Shown here piece after piece: positions 33,701-45,700 of a DNA stretch of 64,000 nucleotides. The stretch comes from Phylloscopus collybita (taxonomy: Eukaryota; Chordata; Aves; Passeriformes; Phylloscopidae). The translations under genes were made by a program, and so were the position numbers. Position 1 is the first letter of the stretch; every line of letters starts with the position of its first letter. The notes under the pieces were generated by a model that saw only the letters and a program-made list of their open reading frames with translations, made no database searches and had not been told where the DNA came from. The DNA lies in NCBI GenBank assembly GCA_027886175.1, contig JAJNNQ010000024.1, forward strand, positions 33,397,001 to 33,461,000. Reading direction: 5' to 3'.

Positions 33701-36700
33701 GAACACACTCACTTCCATATGGATTCTCTGTCTGTGGGATACTTGGTCAGGTTTTTCAGCAGCTCCACCAGTGCAAGATGGATGCCTTCTTTAGTTGAAA
33801 CATTGGTGCAACACAACAGTTCATGAAGTGCTTCCCGAATGTCCCTTGAAGAATCCTAAAATAAAAACCCAACCCAGACACCACTGAGCAAAACATGCCT
33901 GCACACACTTTTACTTTAAAGGTGGCAGCCCCTGTTCCTTGGCTGAGTTAAACTCCTAATAAAAGAGGTCTGTGAACAGCAGTGCCTGTTTCTAGTTACC
34001 AGAGCTAAGCACAGATGAAGTGACAGACCAGGCCAGTGCTGCAGGGACTCCTGGTCTCATCCCCTTATGTGCTTCCTTTACTGGAATGAATGGGAACTGC
34101 TTCGCTGCTGATGTGTTCAAGCAGAGCAAAAATCCCTACCTGGTTTGGGTGATGTATCTTTGCAGTAACAGAAAAGGAAGGCACTGGACAACTCAGTAAA
34201 ACAATCACCTGAGACTGTTTCAGCATTTTCACAGCAGCCTTTTATCATTTTCAACCCAGGGACCTCAACTGCACAGGCTTTCAGCCCAATCCCCAGCTTC
34301 CAGAGGGTCTGAGTAAGCACTGAGGACATGTCAATGCCTGGACAGACTAGAATATTCAGCTGAATTAATTACATTCCTTCTGCCAAAAACCACCTTGACA
34401 ATCCACATCCATGTATCACCACATTCCTTGCTATCAGCATTTGCCTGGCGCTGCTGGGCACATGGTGAAAATTTGATAGGATACAAGAACTGGATGCCTT
34501 TCAATGGTGGATTTTACCTTTTCTAAATTATAATTTGCTAAGTATCAACAGCTCATTCATCACTGTCTTATACAAAAGAAGAAATAGCAATCCTCTTGTA
34601 AAGGCTGTCAAAAATGACAGCCAACACACTCGAATGATCAGAGGGGTTTTGTTAGTCAAAGTCAGACTATGATCACAGAGAAGACAAAATCTAAGGACTG
34701 GAATGACCACAGACATAAAATGCTCCAGACCACTAATAAAACCCATCAGAAACGTGGTACAGAGACAAACAAGGCAGAAGACCATGACGGAACAGAGATG
34801 AGCACAACTCAACAGAAACTGAGATCAAGGACAACAGGGAAAGCAAATTCCAAAGTTTGGTCAGAAAAGCAAGGAATACCTGGTACAATTACTCTGATAA
34901 AGAGAAAGCAGTGGGGTGAAAACAGAAGTTACACTCAACACCCTGCTGCTCCATATTTATGCTGCTGGAACCAATTTAGGCACCAAAATTAATGGTATTT
35001 TTCCACATCCTTTATTTTTGTACTTGAAGACAGATTTTACAGAAAAACACCAAGCATCCTTCAGAATCAGATAAATCCATTAAAATATTAGTAATTCTGC
35101 ACTTAAGCTATCCCAATGCCTGATAAAAATTATGATAATATAAACCACAATACATGTCGGGTTTATCATACATAAGTTGGCACAGAAGAGCCCAGCCTAA
35201 CCAGGACATTTTCATCCCCCAGTGCACACATCCCCAGCTTAAACAAATGTAAATAATGACAAAAATGTGAGGCACCTAAAGCTCATTGCTGCAATTGCAA
35301 AGTTAGATCATTTGCCACAGCATTTGTCAGAGACTGATAAAATAGGTTTAATTAGTTTCTTACTTCCTGAGGCACAACTGAGAGTAGCAATTGCTGCCCT
35401 GGGTCAAGGAAATAAAAGGTGAGGAGACTGAAACAGTGCATTTGCAGCACCTCCCAAGGCACTTCCCAAAAAAAGCAGGGATTTGCCTACCACAAGCAGC
35501 AGATAAAAAAAAAATGCCTCAGGGGCTATAGCTCAGCAAATAAATCAGGTCTGAGAGGAAGCAGTTTGACACAGTACCACTCATACAGCCAAAATCTCTT
35601 TCTGGATCAACCTTATCAACCAGGAAGAGCAGCTGACTTGTGCTATTCTCTGAATCCTAGCTGAACACTGACTGGGAGAATGCTGGTTGGGAAAACTCAA
35701 AATTATATGGCAGAGCACACTGACAAACACTCTAAACTGAAAAAAGATCTCAGGCCCATGGCTAGCTCTGTTTGGTGAGCAAAGGTGTAGCCAAAGCAGC
35801 TGAGTCAAGGAAGCAAAAGAAAATGAAGCTGCATGCAACATTAGGAATGTTGGACCACAACACAAGACAGAAGGAAACACATGGAGGCACCAGCACAGCG
35901 ATCAAAGCAGGAGTTTTTATCTAAAATTTATCTACCTCAGAAGTAATCTGCTGTCCTGGTGCTTACAAGCTACCAGATTTTAGGAACCTCTGGCAGTGTT
36001 CAAAGAATCAAAAAGCCCAAAAAAATGGGTAGGTTTGCTCTCAGAGGAAGGGACTGATTAGCAGTACATAATTAAGCACCCCAAAGCAAGCAGGAGAGCA
36101 ATTCTTGCCCTCCTCAAGAATTTCTTACCTCCAAGACAGCCAAGACAGTATCCAGCTGGTCTTCCCGCAGCGTGATATTGTTGGAAATTTTTCTCATTGT
36201 GTGTATGGACTGCAGTCTGACCTCCTCAATTTCATCATTAAACATGTCAACCAGAAAATCCAGGCACTTCTCCGCAAAAGAAGGCGAGGACTGAGCCAAC
36301 ATGCACAGGGCTTCAACCGCAGCGATTCGAACCTCTGTTAACAGAGGAGCAGGGAATTTACTGTCAATTAATTAAAACTGTCTGGTTTAAAAGGATGTTC
36401 AGCGAGGTCTTGTACTATTCAAGGGCTGGGCTAAGGACAGGAGATGCTAAGGAAATGCTGAGGGCAACAGAGCCTAAGCAGGGACCCACTGGGCACCTTT
36501 TCACAGGCAAATCTTCAAATCAAGTCTCACTTCTGACACAGCCCCTCCTGCTGCCACAAGCATTTGCAAAAGGGACCTGCAGGTGAAAAACAGGTCTCCA
36601 ACCCACCAATAAATACTGTGTATTTCACAGTGTGTTTTGCAAGCATAGCATTAACGCTGGTATCTTAAGCAAACTAATTTAGTCAATTAAACTGTGGTTG

Positions 36701-39700
36701 TTTTATTCCTCTTGACATTTTAATTGCTTGGAGCTTTCACTGCATTTTTAACTTGCTATGTAGCATTTTATGAATTGCTGAAAAGCCCCAGAGAATCAAA
36801 GTCTTGGCAGTTAACAGAATGAGTCTTCTGCTTTCTGACTTCAGATTCCTCAAAACAAAGGAAAAAGGTGCCACCTAAATATTAACATTATTTGAATTAA
36901 AGTCAAAAAAGCATCAGAAAGCATCCTCAGTGTACTTATGCTGTAAAACATTGCAGGAATTTGAAGAATACCCAAATATGACAAGGTTAGGCAGAGATGA
37001 GATTCTCCTCCCTATAATCATCCTCATTAGCTTCCCTAACATTTATGTGCCAGGATCATAAAAATGGTAATTAATCTGATGTCTAACAAATGTTATTTTA
37101 AACATACTTCTACTTTTCACTCAGAGATTAGCTCATCTTGGAAACAGCTTTCAGGCCTATTGTTCTTAAAAGAAGACATCTGACTCCTCAGGATTCGGAC
37201 CAAATACAAAAATGCACAGACAGCAAGACCCCTGCCTGCTCTGTAAAGAAGCTTTTGTCACAGCTCTGAGTCTCCATGGTCATTAAGACCCAGGTATTAA
37301 GAGAAGAGAAACATTTTGCTGATATTGCTCTCATAAGATGACACACTAATTCAGATTTAAGTTACAACACGGAATTCAAGACATGAAGCAGTGTTGCCAG
37401 TCAGGGAGAGCTCAGCAGTATTTAAAAATGCTGCAGTGGAGAGAGAGATCTGTGTCTATTTCACATTTGTTCATTTTATCCACATTCCTCAGCATTATAT
37501 CGACACAAGACCTGTGGCACAAGAAGCTGGAGAATATGTTTCATTGGGCCAAGGGGCTGAACTAGTGAAATGTTTTTTATTGTTAGTCAGGGGAAAAAAA
37601 AAAAAGGTGCACTTTCAAGCTTCAGGGAGAGTTCAGCTACCGGTTTGCAGGACTCATGGAACAATAAATCCACTTTTTCCAACAACAATATTTTTGTTAT
37701 GGTGGTTTTGTATGTTTTAACTTAACCTTTGTCCTTCCAGTAACATTAAAGGCAAATGCAAAAATAATATTGAGAGCTTGAAATTGTCATGGTTTATGCA
37801 AATACCAGCCTCACGCTGTACCAGGAGAGGTTTAGATGGGTTATTAGGGAAAACATTTGGGTTGTTGATCACTGGAACAGACTACACAGGGAAGTGGTGG
37901 AATCACGATCCTTGGAACTGGTCAGAAACAGTCTGGATGTGGTACTTAGGGACATGGTTTAGTGGTGGACTTGATAATGTTGGGTTAACATTTGGACTTA
38001 ATGGTCTTAGAGGTATCTTCCAACCTAAATGATTCTATGAATTTCCTTCCTCCTGACAAAACACCAATTTCGAACAGCAGCAACTAACTCTGTCAATTTC
38101 TGGGCCACATACAACTATTAAATTTGAGCCAACAACAACAACAACAAAAATAATCCCAGTGGGTTTCTGCAGACCAGAAGCCAACCTTTTATTACTGTAT
38201 TACTGTATATGTTACCATTTGTAGGAAGCTATTTGCTTTTGGCCACTCAACCGAACATTTCTATCCAAAACTCTGCACAACACTACAGTACCTTTGAAAC
38301 AACTGCCCTATCAGAGATCACAATGATGCCTATTAGCTAACACACATCTCCCCTCTTTAGCTAATCCCGTGGCAAGCTAACACTTACCGTACATCTCATC
38401 TTCCAGGCCATGAACAAAAGCCCCACAAGCTCCCGACTCGATCAAGTTCACAGCACCGGTATCGATCTCCTCTTTGGGAGCATCATCTCCCCACTTTCTG
38501 CCACTTGAGAACTCCCCGGAGCTGTAGAGCTCTTTGGCTCGCTCGTGTGCAGTGCGCTTCCTCTGCCCAAACAAGCGTTTCAGTTACAACCAGGTAAACT
38601 TCAAATGATGATTGAAGAAAATATTAAACTGGGTCTGAAAACAGATGTAGCTGGAGGCTTAGACATTGACACACGTGCAAGTGCTAAGAAAAGCAAACAG
38701 TACCTACTCTTCTACGGCTATTCCTAACTTCCAGTAACTCTTTGTAGTTTTGATGTAGGGAAAGGATAATAACAAATATATTTTAATTAACATATTCTTA
38801 GACAACCACTGTAAAAACAGCCAAACTGGGTCAGAACAAAGGCCCATCTAGTTAAAAAGCCAATAAGTCACCTGCAAAAATGCTATCACTTTGCAGTTCA
38901 ACTTGTTAAACTGCAATGGTTTAATGCTATCAACACTATCCAGAGTTCGGCAATGTGTGAAATGGAATATTCATTCAGTGAATGCTTACTAGTCTACCTC
39001 CTTTCCCTGCACACTCTAAATAAAGCTGCACAGCACTTTCTTTAGCAGCCTTTACAAAGCAGCACACAAAAACCAGCAGCTCTTCACCATTCTTTTGTAG
39101 ACAGAAAAAAATTTAACGTAACATTGAGCATGTTGCTTAAGGAAGAAATGTTACTGAAAAATTTTGCTCACAGGGCTGAGTAGCCTTTAGCTACTCATGT
39201 TTCTTGAAATGTTGATTTTTTCAATCAGATCTTGCAGGATGTTTCTGAGAGCTCGCTCCTAGAACTAGGATGCAATCTTTCCATACACAATAAGCAAAGC
39301 TTTTAGCCAAAAAACTATCAGATATCTACCTCTCAAGTTGATGCAAAACCTGAATAGCCTAGAGCTGTTTCTCACATGCTTGATTACCAAAATCTAAAAC
39401 TAGCAATTGCTTGATTGACTTTAATCTAAAACAAAACCTGTCATCATCAATTAACTCTCAGCAACCCTCAGGCAAGGACAAGGTGAACAAGCACACTCAA
39501 TATTAACATACCTCTTGTGTGATTTTGGTACCTACACACAAGAAAACAAACCCAAACATTTACATACCCTCAGATCTGACATGAGCTTCTTGTCAAGGGT
39601 CTGCTCCAAGAAATGGGAGCTAACTTGTTGCATAGAACCCTAAAGAAAAAAAAAAAAAAAACAAACCACCAAAAAGAAGAAATAGGATTATTCCAAACTG

Positions 39701-42700
39701 CACCATATAATTTCCTGACTTATCCCAACATGGCATCCAATCTTATCTACTCATTCTAAAAGCTTTATGCAATGCTTGACACTATTGGACATCAGAGTCT
39801 AAAAAAGTGAACTTGAAGAGTCAGAACATCATATTTTCCCACCGAGGTTAATATGGTTTTTCTTGAGTTCAGTTGGTTCACATGTCCTATGGTAGAGAAA
39901 TAGAGGCAGGGAAATTATGACAAGGATTTGGTTTTTTCTTTAATGCTCAACCATCTTCTATCAAGACAAGAATCACTGCACAGTTGAGCTGAAAAACTGT
40001 TGGGTTTCCTCGATCTCCCTCATTTCTTTCACCTCAGAATTTTGGGAGAATTTCACCCATACGGTTTTAAACATCCTCCCATTCTTTTCTTTTTCAAATA
40101 TGTATGAAAAGTCAAGTAACTTAAGAGAAACTATTCTCTGCTAGAGAAGAAAAGAATGCAACTTACCAATAACTTCGCAGCTTGTACTCTTACAACCCAG
40201 GAACCATCACTAACCATATGGCAAATTTTTCCAAAGGCATCATCAACCAAGCGAATTTCTTCATTAGAAGAAGGAATCGGGACGATGCTGACATAGAGAA
40301 ATGGTTTGTTGAGTGCATTCCATACTGGGTGGGCATCAAGAAGACACAACTATGCTGAATTCCTATGAACGTGCAACAAATACCAGGAACCAAAACTTCC
40401 CTGCATCAGTGCATTCTCATCAGGCATCAGCCATTTGTGTACATATCAGTTTCCTAACAGCTCCTCCTCAGACCTAGCAGCAGGAAGCTCTCAGGATTAG
40501 GATGACTACCTGGCCAGTGCTTTGAGGACAGTGCATGCAGGACGTACCTTTCAGGGTAAAGTTGACTGAGGACCCAAATCAGCTGAACTGCAGCACTGCG
40601 CACTTGCTCGTAATCATCAGCCAACAGCTTGCAGGCCTGAAAGAACATTCACAGCCCAACACACCTGAAATATCTCCACCAGAGCTGTCATTCACTTCCC
40701 ACAACGTAATCAGCATCCTCACCACAAGACAGTTAGGACAGATTAAAAACCAAGATGAATTCAGTCTTTCCTGCTACTCCCTGGTGTTTCCAAGTTTGAT
40801 CAGGCAGACTAGATCTAATCAAGTCAATCAGGCACATGTTATAAACTCCAGAATTGCCTGTACTATGCAAGAAGGATAAAATGTGAGTCTGCAACAGAAC
40901 AGATTTGACACAGGCTGCAGCTGCACAGCTTTACTGATATAACAAATATGGCTTCATGGGTACTCTCCAATGAAGAAGGGTGTAAGACTTCCAGACTATG
41001 ACTGCCAGATGACAGGAATGACTTCATCGTGCCTTGCCCTTCCCTTGATCACCTCCCCAACAAGCAATATATAATAAAGCAAGTGCTTTAGTGCATTTAA
41101 GCACAATGGATGCAAAATCCTTTTATTTCCACTGTCATAAAACAAGGAATATGGGCAGCCTAAGTGTAAAATACTCCTCCTCTGCTCAGTGCCCTCCTCC
41201 TCACAAAACACACTGCCAAAGAATCCAAAAAGAAAGAAAAGCAAACAAGTACAAAACAAATACAAGGTTTTACCTGACCATAAATTGCTTGCTGTAACTT
41301 TAATCCTCTTTCATGAAGCTGTAGCTACATAGGAAACAAAAACAATGCAAGACAGTGTAAGTACAGGTTTAAGGGACACAGACTAACTTTTCAGCGCTGT
41401 TTTACTGCTTGAGCTGCTTGCATTTCTTGACTGCTGTTATAATTAAAAAAATTGCATTATCTTGACCGTAAGTATTTTAAATAATATTCTTCAGTATATA
41501 TTTTTAAATAATATTCTTGACTTCAGTATATTTTTTTAGCTTCATAGTCATTCATATTTAGATTAGGGAAAAACAATTTATACAAGTACATTGCCTGTTC
41601 ATTCTCCCAACCTACGAAAAACTTTTCAGTGTTACCCATATTCAACCACAATTAAAACAGATAATTAATTACTACCATTCCTGAAACATGGATCCAAAAA
41701 CTAGCATTGCCAAGGAGTTTTCATGCCATCTAAATCCTTCCATTACTGAACCACAGGGACCGCAAAGTCTTTCTTTTTAGAAGGATGAGTAAGTACAATG
41801 TCCAGGAGAGGGAGATTTCAGAGCGATTCAACTGCAATCTGATCTCCTCAAATGCATCTTCCTTCTTTCTTTGGAGTTTAAGAATATTAATTCAAAGATC
41901 CTTGTTGACCATCACATTAGATGGAACACTGTTACACTTTTACAAACTTTAAGGGTAATAGAGGAACTTCTGTATCCCCACACGCTCACAGGCAACTCAC
42001 ATTAAGCAATATTTTGAAATGCATGGTCTTTGCTTGCATTTCTGCAAAGCTAAAAGCTTCTGAAGGGTCCCCACACATAAAAATCCCCAGTACACAGTAC
42101 ATCTCATGAACAGTTAAGAGAATGCTAATGAGTGTAGCCATGAGGCAAAACATAAATGTTTGCTTTAAAACAAACAATCTTCTTTCTAGACTTATCACAC
42201 AGGTTTCCTATCATAAGCAGATACCAGCTGCATTTTGGTGCACTAGTGGTTTATTCCGGTAACCAACACTAAATCAAAAAATAAATCAGATAAATAATAA
42301 ACTAAATAATAATAAATCAAAATAATAAACTAAAAGCAAGAGCCTACACACACTCAAAAGAACGAACAAGTTGAAAAGCTTCTTCAGCTATAGCTGAAAC
42401 AGAAGTCATGAATCAAATGCCCTTTGAGATCTCATGTTACTCTAATATTTCAAGACCTAGCTTATTTTTACAGGTAATTTTAATACACTAAACAGGCTTT
42501 TACTAAGTTAATTAAAATAACCTCTAAAGCAAACTTCTTTGGATTAGTTTGCAGCCCCCTCTCAGCTTCCTTATACAACCCCAAACCATTTCTTCCATGG
42601 TACCAGCTACACTTACCATGGCTTTTATAGCTGCAGTCCTAACTCGAGGGTCCTGATCATTGAAATGATCTCCTATTATCTTCTGGACATCTTTGGCTGC

Positions 42701-45700
42701 CTGGCTTTCAGCCTCTTTGGCAACACCTTTTTCCACTGGGCCAAGACAGCCAATCAGTTGAAGACACTTATTCCTTACACCATGAGAAGAATCTGTCAGA
42801 TGCTGTGGAACAAGAGATGAGCAGATGTAACTGGATTCTTATCCTTCTTTCAGCTCTTTGAAACATTGTGTTATGTTTCCTAGCAGTTATTAATGTTAAT
42901 ATTGCAACAGTTTGTTGAGAAAAATGAAAATCATTTAAATATTCTTTTCTTCTTGTGGCAATGACAAAAGCTCCCTGGCCCAGGGAGGCCTCCTTACCTT
43001 GCAGGCTACCTCCACCAGCCTCATCCTGACAGATGGACTCTCTGGGAGTTTTGTGCCAATCACTAACAGGGTGTCCAACAGCTGAGCAAGGACTTGGTGA
43101 GACTCTGCAAAACAGAAGAGTGAAAGGCTATGCACTACTTTGCTGAACTCTTACCAGCTACAGACTGATATTGGAAAGCCATCCTGAAACCTCCTCCTTT
43201 CAAGGCCTGAACTAGCCCAGCTCCCTCAGCTATGCCTTGTACATCACATACTCCAGTCTTCTACCACCTCGGTGGTTCTGCTGAACTCACCCAACCTTGC
43301 CAGCACAAATCTGGCACTGGGGAACCCAAAACTGGATAAGGTATTCCAGATGTGGCCTAAGCAGTGCTGAGTAAAAGGGTATAATACCTCCCTTGACCTG
43401 CTGGCTACACTCCTGTTGATACAGCTTGAGGAGCTGCCCTCTAGCATGATATAAGAAAAAACTCCAAACACATTTCCATTTTAAGCAAAACTGTCCTGTA
43501 GAACAGAGAACTTTAGAAGCAACAGCTCTCAGATGGAGATGCAAAAGCACATTTTGCACTCCTTTAGAACAAAGGTATAGAGCAGGCAGGTCAGAGGAAC
43601 ATTCTTCTCCTCTTCAGAACATGGCGTTATCTGTCATCTGTTATTTGCCATTCACAAAACCAGAAAATAAAGACTCTAACCAGCAATTATACACCTGAGA
43701 TGTCACGCCTTGCCACTGTCCCAAATGCTTTGACAGCATGATTCCACCCTGATCTCAAGCACCACATCAAAAGTGAGACTTACTCTCATTCTGAAGTGTG
43801 TTAATGGCATCATCCATAATGCAGTCTGGGGAAAATCCTGCAGTCTTTGACAACAACCCCAGCAAGGATGCAATCTTCAGTCTCACAGAAGCATCATTCT
43901 CCTGGAAGAAAACAACACCCCCCAAAAAAATCCCCAACTCAGCAAGGTTAAAGACAAAAAGAGAACATTATATATTACCTACATACATTTACTCATCTAA
44001 GAAACAGCAAATGCTGTCACAGGTGATAATTACATAAGTAAGCCTCATCAATTAATATTCCTTTAAATGAATTTCAAAACTTCATGCATTTTAAAGATTT
44101 ATTTTGAGGCTTCTACAGACTCATGCACACAAGACTTGTGGTCATAACTGGTTGGTCCTTCTTTCACTGTGTTGCCAAGGATGCCAACGCAGAGCAGAAA
44201 GGCAAAAATTCCTCTGGATGTCATACCTGGATCTTACCAAGCATTTGTGCAACACTGAACACAGAGGGGCAGAAATATTGCAATAACAAATATCCCATCT
44301 TTCCACAAGAAATTTTAGTTTCAACAGTTATATCTTTCAAGTGCTTAAGAGAGACTTCAGTGCCACACACAGCCTCCAAGTGACAAATGTGTCACCCAAG
44401 GGAGCAGTCCCTTTCTCAACTGAACTGAAAAGCACTTTTTATTTTAGGGTTTTTATTTTAAGGTTAAAGTTATGTGTTTGAACAATGGATACTGACATCA
44501 GGACTGTATGGGTGCTGTTCTACCAAAATATACAGGGAGGAAGGAGCAGGAGGCTACAGGACCATCTGAAACAAAACAATGACACTAAAAACAAATAAAT
44601 CATCACATAACTTCCACTGCAGTTACAGCTTTCACAGGTTCCTGGATGATCAGGAAAAGTGCAAGTCTTATGGAGTACTGAGAAACAAGTTCTTGTGAAA
44701 ATTTTGCCTGTAAGTAAAATAATGTCAGCTGTGGTAGTTTTGAAAGCATTATTTTTAAAAGCTGGATTCTGTAACAGGCTGTGCTCTTGCCAGTGTGATC
44801 TTGTCTGCAGGTTCATGAGTCTCTCTTCTAATACAGTCTTCAAAACCAACTTCAAGCACAAATAATCTGTATTATTTGACCAGGAACTCTGTATTGCATA
44901 GAATCAGAGAATCATTTATGTTGGGAAAGACCTCTAAGATCATCAAGTCCAACACTTACACCAGCACTGACAACTCTACCACTAAACAATGTTCCCAAGG
45001 GCCACATCTACGCATCTTTGAAATACCTTCAAGGATGGTGACTCAATTACTGCCCTGGGCAGCCTGCTCCACTGCTTGATAATCTTTTCAGTGTGGAAAG
45101 TTTTCCAAATATCCAATCTAAACCTCCTTGGAGCAGCTTGAGGCCATTTCCTTGTTCTACTGCTTGCTAATTGGAGAAGAGACCAGTCCCAGACAGTTTT
45201 TTTTCACAGATTTGATATTAGGAAGAAATTCATTACTGAGAGGATGGTGAAGTACTGGCCCAGAGAAGGTTGCCCAGAGAAGCTGCCTCATTCCTGGGAG
45301 TGTTGAAGGCTAGGCTGGATGGAGCTTTGGGCAACCTGGTCTAGCAGAAGGTGTCCCTGCCCTAGCAGGGGAGTCAGAAGTGGATAATCTTTAGTGTCCC
45401 TTCCAACCCAAACCGTTCCATGATTCTGTGATCTTAAAAGTGCTGGGTTTTACCACAAAAGCAATAGCTAAAAGGTTTCTCCACTGCTAGAGAAAACTAA
45501 GAACAAGCTAAGGACACAGCAGTCAGGAAAGAGTTAGATAAAGCTGAAACAGCTCTGGACAGCTGGGCTCCCTGGAAAATGTGGCAAGTCTTTTGTCCCT
45601 TGCCAACTTAGCTTCCACACAGGCCATGTACAGGGATAACACTGCCACACCCTTGTCACAGGCTCCTGAAACCATCAGCACAGGGACCAACTGACACAAT

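Noticed and set aside
34669..34992. Lysine/threonine-rich 107-codon frame on +
   Set aside because: A-rich intronic DNA of INTS4 intron 11; no motif, no start context, antisense to the gene.
35520..35590. tRNA-like start 'ggggctatagctcagc' on +
   Set aside because: Resembles a tRNA 5' end and box A, but there is no good box B (ggttcga) and no pairing acceptor stem; judged chance or a very old SINE-like scrap.
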